Assembly: GCA_030704615.1 (NCBI GenBank)
Contig: CM060734.1
Coordinates: 19,404,001-19,468,000 of the forward strand
Direction of reading: 5' to 3'
Source of the DNA: Takakia lepidozioides
Lineage: Eukaryota > Streptophyta > Takakiopsida > Takakiales > Takakiaceae
DNA length: 64,000 bases
The stretch's first letter is position 1. The number at the start of each line of letters is the position of its first letter. Under the pieces are notes generated by a model. That model saw only the letters and a list, made by a program, of their open reading frames with translations, searched no databases and was not told where the DNA came from. Positions 45,774 to 58,559 of this stretch are shown in pieces. The position numbers and the translations under genes were made by a program.

Positions 45774-48700
45774 TTACTTGGAGCGGGTGATGAAATCATA
45801 AGCCAAATTAATAAGAGCGCGACGGCACTGCTGGATCCGGGGTTCCACGCTTGGCGGAAAGGCAGCAATTGCATCTGCGGCATTCTGGGCATGAGAAGCT
45901 GCCAATTCATAGGTCCTCGCAATGCCGCGACTATTTCTTACCAGCTCCAAGGCCTGTACAAATCAATTTAAACATTACAACAAACAAGAATAGGCTCAAC
46001 AGAACTGGAGAGAGTGAGGACGCATTATGAATCTAAAAACATCATCGGAGATACAAAATGAGGGCGAGAGGGGTTACCAAGTCAAGATCTCCGGTATTCT
46101 TGAATTTGCGAAGGATGATCTCATGCATCCGCGGATTCTCTTCGTTAGCAAAAAGTACTGGCGCAGTTACAATGCCCTGCCCATGCCATTTGAGTGAACA
46201 CTGCACATTAGATGTGTGGCCTCATTCCCCAAAAAGACCGACATAGTGTACTTTAAAGCTACTGCCGCAAACTCCATTAAATCTCCAGGGACCCCAGTTT
46301 ATTAGTAAACATGTTAGCAGCATCCATTAACACTAAAACTCACACCTCCAACTTTCCCAAACAACTGCTGTTAACTACACCCATACAAGTGTGCTCATTG
46401 ACTGTCCCACACACTCATACGGACCTGTGAAAGATCAGAAAGGGCAGGCTTGCCCAAGGATTCTTTGGTTCCTGTAAAATCAAGTGCATCATCCACAAGC
46501 TGATATGCCAGCCCCTGCCACCATCCAATCCAGCAACTCTCAATATAAATAACGGCCACAGACCTCCCCCCTGAATAAAAATATTTTAAGACCAAACACA
46601 ACAGAAAGCTCCCAATAGAATGCTACGGGTAAGTAAGAGAGGAAAGAGCTTTTGCAGCAACAAGTGGAAAAAGAAGGTGCAATACCAGATGATAACCATA
46701 ATCAAACGCAAGATCTGCAACCTCCCTGGGTTGGTCAGCCAGCAAAGCTATGGACTTGCAGCTATTGGCCATGAGTGATGCAGTCTTGTTGAACGTCTTC
46801 CGCAGATAATAATCCATGCTGCCCTTCCCAATCGACAAGACCCCTCAGGCTTCTAGCTACTACCCAGTTGCAAGCATCTGGAAGACATTGAGTGAAAAAT
46901 GAAGCGCAAAGCAAGTCAAACAGAAAAACAATAGGGAAAAAAAACAGAGCCTGACATCCTCCATCCACTGCTGATCAACAGGACACTAACAACCAACCTG
47001 GAATACTGCTCAACAGGAACAGTCAACTGCATGATTTCACCAGTCACCAAATGCTCCAACACGTGTGACATCAACTCTACAACCTGCACTTCCCACTCGA
47101 GCCTCAGATCATTCCGGTTTACAAGGAGGGCTGATGAAATGAAGAGAAAACAGTCCATGGCCTGATACGGTCTGGAGTGCCAGCCAGAAAGAAACGTTTA
47201 TGCGAGCTTTCTTCTGATATGTCGAAACAATAATAGACAAGTAGAAGGTGCAACTGAATGTGAAAGTAAACACTCTTAGCTCAGAGGTCCTCCCCACTCA
47301 AAAAAATTCCAAGATGCCTGCACAACTCTTCTGACCCAGAAAAGTAGCTGCAGGATCATAAAAAGTCAGATTCACATAAGTTTACAAGGATCTATAAACA
47401 AAGTTTGAAATCATCCTTACCACAGTATTCTGAAGCGATGCTAGCGCAACTGATGCCCTGGCGAGCAAGAAATCACCGGCCAGAACTGCTAGCTATCATG
47501 CACCAGCCCACATATGAAACACACATTCAACTTTATGTCGCATGGAATCTCATTTCTAAGAACGATTGTGACACAAAGAAACAAAGTGCCCATTTATCTT
47601 CACAGACGAGAAGCAAGATGTCCTTGTTGATCTTTATACTTCACCTTGTTACCCATGACAAAGTTGAGGGAGCCAATGCCCCTGCGAGTATCGGCATCAT
47701 CCAAAACATCATCATGCAGCAAGCTCGCGACCTACACCCCCGAACCAATTATGAACCACTGTCCAGGAACATACCACTAAGGAGCTCATCTTGTTGTAAT
47801 TGGCATGAGCCCTCAACCACTTCCATTTCCAGAGATCTCCACTCAGCAATCCTTCTGAGTGCAGCTGACTTTCCAGGGCAGGTAAGAGACGCACCAAGTT
47901 ATACATTTCTTTAAATCTGCAATGAATGGATGAATGAATGTACTGACAAACTGTGAGTATAAGCAAGAGTCTAGACACAATGGATCTCTGACATATGTCA
48001 GTGATGGATGGTAAACGAACATCCATGTTCTAATTCTGCTGCCACAATGGCTCCATGTTTTTTTATTAAGGAATTTTGGTGCTTTCTCTAAGGTGCAATG
48101 CAAAAATCATCTCCATAGCCTGTGCCCTCTGGCCCAATTCTGAAAAAACCAAGTGAATGAAAAAATGACTCGTCCATACGTGAATCATTTCGGTGATCTC
48201 AGCAATTCGGTGCTGGCGGCAGCGCCGATCATCTGAAATAAGAGGCGGCCTTTGGGTGGGCAACACCAACGTCAGGGAGGATGCCATCAGTAGCAATACC
48301 TGGACCACCCGTCATCAGTCATGTACTCTTCATATTGCTTTTTCTGCTACGTGCGTTTCCTCATCTGAGGATACATCGGTGCACACTCATCCAACAGAAT
48401 CCCAACAAGATGCCGTCACTGCAGGCACTAAAACTACCAACAAGCACAAACCAGGCCTGAAACTTGTTCCCTTCAAGGCCCAAAATGTACTCCATCAACA
48501 CATGTGAACAACTACCGCAATTAGGACTCTGCAACTCCATTAAAAAGTCGAACCTATACTAAACACCAAAACAAATTTTACGGATCAGCACACCTCTTTC
48601 ACAAAAAAGGCGGAACATAGTTACACAGAATGACGGTACCATGGGCCGAAAGCGCTTGCCCTCTGCACCCAGCTGGAAAAAGTACTCAGATGCTTGCGCC

Positions 48701-50583
48701 AACCTGGGCACCTGCGTAACTCCACCAGTCTCCACTAACTCATGCAAGGGAAGGGAATATGCGGCCAAGAGAGTATGAAGGCTGCCCTAGCAGTAGAATT
48801 TTAACTGAGCTATACACTAGCCTCCATAGCTTCTAGCATTCCTGCCACAAATAGGAGCCACAGGCCAGATAACAGTGGGAACAACAAGGCTTGACACTAG
48901 GATAAAGGTGTTGAAGCAACTTGTCCAAAGCACAGAGACTAAGAAGAGTGTACCAAGCCCAACAGGACTAAGCACAGGCCAACACTGCCAACAAAAGCAT
49001 ATGGACAAATACCTCTGACATAGCCATGGAACGCAACCGGTCGCCAATTGAAGCTAGCTCATCAGCTACTAAAGATAATGGGTCCACTTTCTCCTACCAC
49101 ACACAAACCACCAACCTCCAACATGACAAGCTGCCTATTGCAACATCCTCTGAATATTTACTGCTGATTGACAAGTGGAAGTGAATAATGTGGGTACACT
49201 TGGTGCGGCATGAATTGTTCCAAAATTACCAACCTCGAATTCCCCATGAGCGGCTGCTTGATGAACTCCAAGGGTTGAATGTGGAGAAGCACCAAAGCCT
49301 TTGAGGAAGGCAAGAGGTAGACATGGCAAGGCCACAGGCAACAGTCTCCTCTCCTGTTGGAGTGGGACTGTGCACCAATGCACTTGGTTTGAAACGGTTA
49401 ACACACTGCGTGCCTGCAAAATGAACAGCCTCCTTGTCAATGCGAGTGGGGAGAGAACTGAAAAAGATAGCTATGATACTTGCAAAATCACTTGCCAGTC
49501 AATCTCCCACCTCCAAGCCAGAAGCCCTTACACGAGGAGCTGAACATGGAATGAGTTGCAGCTGGGACAGAGAGTCTGAGTACTAATAAAGTAAGGGCAT
49601 CCATTGCCCCGCAGCCTGCAATGGTTAGAACAGACTCACAATACCAATCCCATGTGTTAGAAGCCAACCCTGTGAAAGGAGTACACTAGGTGTATTCATC
49701 AGCATGAATTCAACAGAGAACACCTTGAAGCAATCAGTATGCTTGCATGAGAAATTTCTCAAGGGCAAGATTTCACTGCTTACATTCCATGACTAGAATC
49801 CGAAACCAAATTTCCATTCATCACAAAATGTCTATGTACAGCATTCCTGTAGTCTAACCCTGTGATTTGCATAATAGACTAAGTTTCACATCGATAGCTG
49901 TGTGGCTTATCACCATGTCACCTTTTCTTTGTTCCGTTCACAGATGATTAAATTAGTGAAGTAAATTTTCACTCAACAAAAGATCTAGACAATAGACAAA
50001 GTGGAGCACAAAATTTGAGCCCCTTTCGAAATTTCAGGATCAGTCTGGACTCCAATCCAGAAGCACAGAAGGAGCTGCGTGAGACACTAGACCCGCTCTT
50101 CACATCTTATAGACTCGAACTAGACACCCGAAGCTCATGTATCCTGCAGCATTCACTGCACTGCAAAATCCAGAGAGCTGCTCCACCTTTCAAGTTGGTT
50201 TATTTACTGAATTCCGCAGCAAGAAAAATCACTGGCACACAAAAAATTCTGTGCTGAAGTTCATGTAATAGATGGCACCCGCATGATAACATTTCATTGG
50301 TTAACAGCATGAAAAGCCTTTCTTCTACGTTGCAACTTGAACTGAGCCAGTGCTTCTGCTCAAAATACAACTCTTCCGAACCCAACGAACAAGCACGGGC
50401 ACTAAGTCCTAGCCGTCCAACGGCCCGGCCCTGGTGGATTTGATCTTACGCCGGCATAATCTAGAAACAGAAACTTCATCCCTATTAGTGTAACCTCTTT
50501 CGAAGCGTGGTTGCGCAGTGGAAATCGCGCGAGAGCAGCGAACCAACCTTGAGCAGCCGAGCCAGGTACCGCCCTGCCTGCAT
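45774..50583 (-). CDS. SPS3/GPPS-like: Long-chain trans-prenyl (solanesyl/geranyl-type) diphosphate synthase
   Basis: Condenses isopentenyl diphosphate units onto an allylic primer; plant relatives supply the ubiquinone side chain. Exons: 50583-50548, 49093-49013, 48711-48640, 48299-48180, 47731-47645, 47492-47421, 47083-46998, 46818-46686, 46514-46425, 46176-46078, 45953-45774. All introns are GT-AG. The exon lengths sum to 1056 bases with phases agreeing, giving 351 residues and a TAA. Motifs: EGKRFRPM, first Asp-rich [46 protein letters not shown], second Asp-rich [21 protein letters not shown]. Ala at position -5 before the first DDxxD suits a long-chain product. Exon 1 ([12 protein letters not shown]) is the least certain; the N-terminus is shorter than in Arabidopsis SPS3 (~420 residues), so organelle targeting is unsure. 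No disrupting change seen. Confidence 0.9.
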
Positions 50584-51069
50584 TGCATTCCGGGCTGCGC
50601 AGCACCCTTTCTTCCCGCCTACCTACCTACCCCACCTCTGTCGCTCCTTGCACTCTAGTTGCCAGGTATTCACACCATAGATTTTCCTCCCACTCCCAAC
50701 TATCCTTCTGTCCAGATCTAGCCACACTCCACTCCACAGAAAATCCCTAAACCAAATCCCCGAACATAAACAGTCTAGTCTATGAGAATCTAGTCTGAAT
50801 CCACAGCGCGTCACAGATTCATCTGCTGGCTATGTGCGCACTGTGCTCCATCCCTCCTGCCTCCATCGTACCAGCTTTTTCCTAGTTCTTCCGGACGAAG
50901 ACGAAGGGCACGTGGCATTTTAGGGCTGAGTCATCAGCGACGGCTTACCTACTTAGTCGATCATATAAAGTTCCCAATTTAGTCTTTTCTCTGAATCACT
51001 GAAGTAATAGTGGCATCCAGGTGGACAGTGACTCTACTAATCATTCATCCACTCAACACCTAATAATTT

Positions 51070-52960
51070 ATACTAGGGTAGCCTGTGCTGTTGGCCTCAG
51101 GTGTCCAGTGTCATCTAGCAATCTTCTATGTATCCAAGGCCGTCTCCTATGTCGAGGCCCATCTAAGCCTAGTGTACAATCTCCTATGTATCCAAGTACG
51201 TCTCCCATGTCAAGGCTCGATTTATTTTTTTAGCCTGTGCCGATGGTCCATTTGTGAAGAATTGAAATCTAAGACCAAGTGCAATTTCCTATGTATCCCA
51301 GTGCGTCTCCTATGTCGAGGCCCAAGTGCGATCTCTAGTGTAGCCTATTGCCGTTGGCCCATGTGTGAAGAATTGAAATCAAAGACCAAGTGCAATTTCC
51401 TATGTATCCAAATGCGTCTCCTATGTCAAGGCCCATCTAAGCCCAAGTGTAGGGTAGCATGCGCTGTTGGCCTATGTGTGAAGAATTGAAATCTAAAACC
51501 AAGTGCAATTTCCTATGTATCCAAATGCAGAGTCTCCTATGTCGAGGCCCATGTGTGAAGAATTGAAAACCAATTTGTTTTTTTCCATGAATTTATTGAA
51601 TAGTAATATATCCAATCATTATTGATATATCTCCCGTCGAAGCTCCAATCATTGTCCCAGAAAGCCCACTTTGCTATTTTTCCTGAATTTCCAACGACCA
51701 AAAGTACTTGAAATTCCACATCTCCCACACCACAGGTCCAAAAAATCATGAGACCAAGCCGGTGCACCCCTCCTCATCGAGGGCTTTCCAACGGTACCTA
51801 GCACCTCGGCTTAGGCCTTGCGGTTTGGGACATCTCAACGGTACAAAACAAAACAAAACAAAACAAAACAAAACGAACAAACAAACAAACCGGCTTGCTT
51901 CATATATTGACTAGGGTAGCCTGTGCCGTTGGCCCAAGTGTCCAATGTCATCTAAGCAATCTCCTATGTATCCAAAAACATCTCCTATGTCAAGACCCAA
52001 GTGTGACCTCCAGGGTAGCATGTGCCATTGGCCCATGTGTGAAGAATTGAAATCTAAGACCAAGTGCAATTTCCTAAGTATCCAAGTGCGTCTCCTATGT
52101 TAAGGCCCATCTAAGTCCAAAGGCAATCTCCTATGTACCCAAGTGCTTCTCCCAACTGCGACCTCCAGTGTTATTCCAACACTTAATTTTGTAGTTTAGT
52201 TGAATTTTCAGCGACCAAAATTGTTCATATTTCTATAATCCTCGGCCAAAATTTTCGCTAGAGTAGCCTGTGCCGTTGGCCCAAGTGTCCAATGTCATCA
52301 GCTAAGTCCAAGTGCAATCCTCTATGTATCCAAGAGCGTCTTCTCTGTCGAGGCCCAAGTGCAACCTGTAGGGTAGCCTGTGCCGTTGGCCCAAGTGTCT
52401 AAAGTCATCTACGTCCAAGTACCATCCCCTATGTATCCAGAGACCCTTGAGTTTGGGAGATCTAGGGTAACATGTGTCATTGGCACATGTGTGAAGAATT
52501 GAAATGTAAGCCCAAGTGCAATTCCCTATGTATCCAAGTGCGTCTCCCATGCAGAGGCTCAAGTGCGACCTCCAGTGTCCAATGTCATCCAAGTCGAAGT
52601 GCAATCCTCCATGCATCCAGAGACCCTGCAGTTTGGGAGATCTCCACGTCATTGTTCCAACAAAGCCCACTTTGCTATTTTTGCAATCTCCCCTGTCAAG
52701 GCTTCGTATATTGATATATCCACTTCAGATTTTTCGACCAAAAGTACTTGATATTCCAAATCTCCCACATCAAGGGCCAATCATTGCTCCAAGAAAGTCC
52801 ACTTTGCTATTTTTCACGAATTTCCAACAACCAAAAGTACTTGGAATTCCACATCTCCCACACTACGGGTCCAAAAATCATGAGACCAAGCCGGTGCACC
52901 CCTCCTTGTCGAGGGCTTTCCATTGTCATCTAAGTCCAAGTGCATCAATATATGAAGCAA
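51070..52960. repeat. Degenerate ~100-115 bp repeat with CAAAAGTACTTG module
   Basis: Module 1 (GGTAGCCTGTGCCGTTGGCCC, CCTATGTATCCAAGTGCGTC) recurs at about 51078, 51228, 51342, 51453, 51914, 52015, 52263, 52372 and 52467. Module 2 (AAGCCCACTTTGCTATTTTT, TTTCCAACGACCAAAAGTACTTG, CATGAGACCAAGCCGGTGCA) occurs at 51661-51790 and 52665-52930. An (AAAAC)n tract lies at 51848-51875. Looks like a composite satellite or the remains of a repetitive element. No ORF of interest. Confidence 0.7.
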
Positions 52961-52984
52961 GCCAAATCTAATCATTTTTTTTCC

Positions 52985-53035
52985 ATAGAGCCTACGACCA
53001 GATTTGAACCGGAGACCCTTTCCCTTGATATCTCT
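52985..53035 (-). repeat. tRNA-like B-box fragment (possible SINE piece)
   Basis: On the minus strand, GGTCTCCGGTTCAAATCTGG contains a good RNA polymerase III B box (GGTTCAAATC). It is followed by A-rich sequence. No matching A box at the expected distance was confirmed, so this is a fragment at best. Confidence 0.35.
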
Positions 53036-53099
53036 CCCCTCGAGGCTCCAACCATTGTCCCAGAAATGCCCATTTTGCCATTTTTGCTATTTTTTGTGA

Positions 53100-55310
53100 A
53101 TTTCCAGCGATTGGTACAATTCCAGCTTTGATGATATCCCCATGCACCTCTTTGCCCTTCTCCAGGGCTGCCAGGCTTGCACAAGCATTACAAATGCACA
53201 CAAACATGATGTGCTTCCCCCATCATTTGCTCATAGGTCTCCAAAGCCTCCATCCCACGTCCCTGTTGTGCATACCCTGCAAGCATCGCACACCAGCCAT
53301 AGTGTCGAACACTCCCTTTGCATCCTAGATGCACCCACATTTTGCAAACATGTCCACCAGGGTATTGTTCAGAATGACAACTGGTACAATTCCAGCTCTG
53401 AAGATGTCGCCATGGACCTCTTTCCCCTTTTCCAGAGCTGCCAGGGTACTGTTTAGAATGACATTTGGTACAATTCCAGCTTTGACGATATCCCCATGCA
53501 CCTCTTTGCCCTTCTCTAGGGCTGCCAGGCTTGCCCGACGCCACATCTTGTTCAGCCATAGTGTTGAACACTCCCTTTGCATCCTAGATGCACCCACATT
53601 TTGCAAACATGTCCACCAGGGTATTGTTCAGAATGAAATCTGGTACAATTCCAGCTCTGAGATGTCGCCATGGACCTCTTTCCCCTTTTCCAGAGCTTCC
53701 AGGGCAGTGTTCAGAATGACGTTTGGTACAATTCCAGCTTTGATGATATCCCCATGCACCTCTTTGCCCTTCTCCAGGGCTGTCAGGCTTGCACAAACAT
53801 TGCGAACATGATGTGCTTCCCCCATCATTTGCTTATAGGTCTCCAAAGCCTCCATCCCACGTCCCTACTGTGCATACCCTGCAAGCATCGCACTCCACGA
53901 CACCACCTCATAGGTCTCCAAAGCCTCCTTCCCACGTCCTTGTTGTGCATACCCTGCAAGCATCACACTCCACGACACCACATCTCGTTCAGCCATAGTG
54001 TCGAACACTCTCTTTGCATCCTTGATGCACACACATTTTGCATACATGTCCACTAGGGTAGTGTTTAGAATGGCATTTGGTACAATGCCAGCTCTGACGA
54101 TGTCGCCATGGACATCTGGACACTTCTAGCTTTGAAGATGTCACCATGGACCTCTGTTTTCCGTTTTCCAAGGTTCCCAGGCTTGCACACGCATTGCAAA
54201 CACAAACAATCGTGATGTGGTTCGGCTTCACCCCTTCGTGCATCATTCGCTCATTCAAAGCATCGTACCACATACATATCTGAATCTGCTGAGATGCTCC
54301 TTGGTTTACAGTCTGTAGAGCCTCTTTCAATCTGCCTACCTCACAAAGCATCTTCACATACCCAGAAGAGCCAGAAGAGGCATTATGGACTCCCTCTCTT
54401 TATCCTCTTTCAGAAGCCAACGAGCTAACTTACAGAATTCAGTATGCATCTTAGGGCTGAGCCTCCATCCCACGCCCAAGCTGTGCATATCCTGCGATCA
54501 TGGCGTTACAAGACACCACATCTCCTTCAGTCATATTGTCGAACACTCCCTTTGCATCCTTGATGCATCCACAATTGGCATACATGTCCACGAGGGTACT
54601 GTTCAGAACAATATCTGGTTCAATTCCCGCTTTGATGATGTCACCATGGACCTCTCTGCCCTTTTCCAGGGCTGCTAGGCTTGCACACGCATTGCAGACA
54701 CAAATAAAGGTGATGTGATTGGGCTTCACCCCTTCCCACCATTTTCTCATAGGTCTCCAAAGCCTCCATCCCGCACCCATGATGTGCATATCCTGCAATC
54801 ATTGCACTCCAAGACACCACGTTTCGTTTAGCCATTAGGTCGAACACTCCTTTTGCATCCTGAATGCACCCACATTTAGCATACATGTCCACCAGGGTAC
54901 TATTCAGAATGATATCTGGTAAAATTCCAGCTTTGACAATGTCCCCATGGACTTCCTTGCCCTTATCCAACGCTGCCAGGCTCGCACACACCTTGCAAAC
55001 CTAACCTGGGGTGATCTGGTCGGGCTTCACCTCTTCCCTCATCATTTGCTCATAGGTCTCCAAAGCCTCCATCCCGCGCCCCTGCTGTGCATAAGCTGTG
55101 ATCATCGCAGTCCAAGACACCACATCTCGTTCATATTGTCCAACACTCCCTTTGCATCCTCGATGCTCCCACATTTTGCATACATGTTCATCAGAACAGT
55201 GTCCAGAACAACATCTGGTACGATTCCAGCTTCGACAATGTCAACATGGACTTCTTTGCCCTTTTGCAGGGCTGCCAGGATCACACACGCATTGCAAACA
55301 CAGTACATGA
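53100..55310 (-). pseudogene. PPR array in inverted orientation, internally duplicated
   Basis: Minus-strand PPR repeats in several frames: CNACVILAALQKGKEVHVDI (55300), MYAKCGSIEDAKGV, then DKGKEVHGDIVKAGILPDII (54960), DMYAKCGCIQDAKGVFDLMA and VSWSAMIAGYAHHGCGMEAL. At ~54440-54360 a junction carries a PDF-unit fragment (CTGTAAGTTAGCTCGTTGG) followed by GRLKEALQTVNQ. Downstream, 53860-53110 repeats KGKEVHGDI(I/F)(K/R)AGIV units in tandem as in copy A. The same gene family as at 34-40 kb, decayed by frameshifts. Confidence 0.75.
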
Positions 55311-55479
55311 AAAAAGGGAAGAAGAAGGAGGAGATGGAGGTCGCGTCGCCGAGCAGGAGTGACTTGAAAATCTCGCTAAGTCCTCGGCCCCCTCACTGCT
55401 ACTTACGGAGCTCACAACCCGAGCTCCCTATCAATTGTCCAGCTCACAATCCGATGCGTGTCATTGTAATTTCAAAATA

Positions 55480-55748
55480 GTGCCATATTGGTTACAATTG
55501 AAAAAAATGTCCCCGGTCCAACCCGCAATCGTCAACACGACTGCAAATTTCAAATCAGCCTGTAAATCGGCGTGAAACCCGGAGTTCACTTCTGCGACTT
55601 CTATACTCCATCCTTTATGTCAGCATGGCATAAAAACGACTGCGACGACTGGCGAGTCGTCATTCACAACCTGGAGTCCCACGCGTAATCGTTTCGGACA
55701 GAATCGCAACCGCGAGTCGGGTGCGAAAAGCACCTATTCCTTGTAGTG
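55480..55748 (+). repeat. CACTA-like 3' subterminal region and terminus
   Basis: Ends CCTATTCCTTGTAGTG at 55748. The reverse complement CACTACAAGGAATAGGTG resembles the 5' termini at 33921 and 40878 at most of the first 14 positions, including GTGCTTTTC against GTGTCTTTTC. The interior is dense in GACT/AGTCG words (AACACGACTGCAAA, CGACTGCGACGACTGG, GAGTCGTC). Confidence 0.5.
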
Positions 55749-58520
55749 ACACTACGAGAAGTGGGAGAACCCATGAACTCCCAAGGATGAGCAAGACGAA
55801 TAATCAAGGAACCAACATTTTCGTAAAGGACAGAGATTTAAAAGACTTTATTTAAAAACTATTTGAGATGGGGATTTGCGGGGCGGGCTTATTGGCTCCT
55901 CCCTATAAGGGAGAGACCAAGCATTGGTGCCAAAAATGAGTAAGATCCTGATATACCTCCACTAGATAATACCTACATGAAGCAGATGATCCTCCCCCAC
56001 TTAAATGTTAGCTTGAATATACCTTGATTGGATAAGACCCATAAGAGTGATTCTTACACATGTAAATATTCATATGCTTATATAGGCTTATATACGCGTT
56101 GTAACTTAGGGTTGTTTTTTTTTCAGGGAAGACGTGTGTTACGCGGGGATGCAGAATGGCAGCATCTTCGCTGAAAAGCTTTAGGGTTTTGTTTATGGCA
56201 GAGAAGACGCGCAGGGATGGGGGGATGGCAGCGTCTTCATGCATGGTTTTCTGGAAGTACAAGAGCATGAGAGGGAGTCCTCCATATGTGTGCAGGTGGG
56301 ATTTGCAACCAACCCGAAGCAGCTACAAGTATGTGTTATCGTCTCTTAATTCTGAAACAACACGGTTATTGGTGCAATTTCTCTCATGTCTTGTTGGAAA
56401 TCGGAGTCTGTGGCTGCTTGGTCCAGGTTTATCGAGAGCATATCCTACTGGCATGCTCTTCCTGCTTGTGCCATGCTGTAATCTTTAAGCTCTAGATGCA
56501 CATAGGTACATTATTCCTTCCTTGCTCTTAGAGAGGATGTTTGAGAGAGTCGTGGCCATCAAATGCGGTTTAGTGGTGTGACAGATCTATTGCAATTGAG
56601 GATTAAACCAAAGTTGTGCGGTCTGCCAGCAGAAATGAAACGAAATGAAATGGTACTTTATAACGTCCGCGGAAAGTTCAAAGAGCTTATGGGACAAAAT
56701 GGGGAAAACAACATGAGAGAGGAAACAAGACCAGAGCCAAAAAATAAGCAGAGAAAGACTCCAATTGCACACAGATTTGGAATGTCTGTAGAGAGAAAAA
56801 TTCTTCAATTACTATTTGATTAGTCAGTTAATAAGGTGTTGGAGCATGCATAGATCAACACAGATGAATCAAAGTTGTGCTGTCTTTTCAGTTTGGGGTT
56901 TGCTGTCACATTTTAGGTTTCACCTTGTTCATGTTATCTTCTAGGCTTCCTCACTATCTCTCTATTTACAGTTTTACAGTCTTACAGTTTTACAAATTTA
57001 CAGTTTTATAGTTTCATGGATCTTTAGTATATATCTTTTTAAACATATAAAGAGATCTCCAAAAGGTCCTCGAGCAAGGTCACTAGTGCAGCTGCTCCAG
57101 CCCCTTCGGACTCGAAAAAGTCACGTAATCATCTCATAGGGACTTCCGAGCAGCAACCCCTGGAAGTCAATAGCAACAAAACAGCCCACCTAAATAAGTT
57201 TCTCAGTGAGTATTTCAGTTTTACAGTTTTACAAATTTACAGTTTTATAGTTTTATGGATCTTTAGTATATATCTTTTTAAACATATGAAGACATCTAGA
57301 TAAGTTTCTCGGTGAGTATTTCAGTATTTTATCAGTATTTCACTTAAAAAAACATTTTTCAGCTCATTATAAACTTCATTTTTCTCAATTGTCATATTGT
57401 AAATTTATTTGCTTTTCATTTCAAATTACTTCTTTATATTTCTATTACCGTAGCACCTTGGCAAGATCGATAATCATCTGTCGAATATTTATTTTATTTT
57501 GAGAATTTCATTTCAACATATGAAATATTCTCAAAGATGTTTTATTATCATTCACAAAGTTACTTAATTTCACAAAATCAATTCCCAAAATTTTCAACAA
57601 TCTTTGAAATATTAAAATTTGTGTCGAAGTTGACAAGGTACTACGGTATCTCAATTACATACTTAAAAGTTTTTATTTCATATTCACATTTATTTTATAT
57701 CATTCTGCTTTGCATGCCCAATCCATGTTCTCACTTTCACCACGGTTTTAATTTCATAGTTTTAAAATTTTAAAATCTAACAATTGAACAAGACCAATAT
57801 ATCAGCTTGAAGTTCAATTTTTCACTTCATATCATATGATTTATTTCAAGGAAATAATTATATTCAAAATTCTCTAATCTAATAATTTTTCATTAATCTA
57901 ATTAATATTACACTTTTTTGTTTACGATTATTGTTGCGGTTAACAACAAAATTTCTTAATTCATCTTCTTCTTTATGTAAATCCTACATTTCTCATTTAT
58001 TAATGTTTACATACTTAACTACAACATAGTAAATTGCATCCAAAAAAATTCATCCATCCAAAAAAATAGTCAGTATTTCAACAAATATCTCAATATTTTA
58101 CTAATTCAGAAAATTGAAAGATCAGTTATAGTATCATACATTATACTTAATTTTTGCTCTTATGGTACATGTTCATTTAGGTCATTGTTCTATATTGAAA
58201 AAGATCAAATTTAAAATTTTATGAGAGGATTTGATGATTATTATATTTTCAATTGCCAAAGTTGTCAATAAAAATAATACAATAAGCTGATTGTTATCAT
58301 ATATTTTCATATAACAGATATTCTAATATGAAGACTGAATGATGCTTAGGTTTTTTCGATTTAAGTCTATTCTCTATTATAGGGAATTTGTTTTTTATTT
58401 TGTTTTTTAAATCTACAAATAAAATAAAGTTTTTCCAGGGTCTCTGGTCTCTGCCCTTGTTATACATATATGTTTAGTTTCAATATAAAATTATAAATAA
58501 ATATTCTACTCTCAAGGTGG
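55749..58520. other. AT-rich stretch without a supported gene; contains an 80-bp direct duplication
   Basis: 56969-57055 (CAGTTTTACAGTCTTACAG through ATCTTTTTAAACATAT) is repeated at 57216-57297. AAGTTTCTC(A/G)GTGAGTATTTCAG also occurs twice (57197, 57303). The stretch 57340-58500 is strongly AT-rich with no gene. At 56150-56260 a GGCAG(C)ATCTTC word pair repeats. ORFs at 56156-56488 have no recognisable content. Confidence 0.5.
56632..56700. repeat. Sequence shared with 41540-41615
   Basis: AAATGAAATGGTAC, then CGGAAAGTTCAAAGAGCTTATGGGACAA. The same order with few changes is at 41540-41615 (GGTACATTACATCAGCGGAAAGCTCAAAGAGCTTATG). Direct orientation, 15 kb apart. Confidence 0.5.
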
Positions 58521-58559
58521 AGCCATTACACGACTAGCCGCTTGTTAAAAAGCTTTTGC

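Noticed and set aside
55750-55790. A second CACTA element starting CACTACGAGAAG immediately after 55748
   Set aside because: Only one base separates it from the preceding terminus and no subterminal repeats or partner end were found; probably part of a palindromic junction.
56156-56488. 110-codon ORF as a gene
   Set aside because: No conserved motif, and repeated GGCAG..TCTTC words suggest non-coding repeat sequence.
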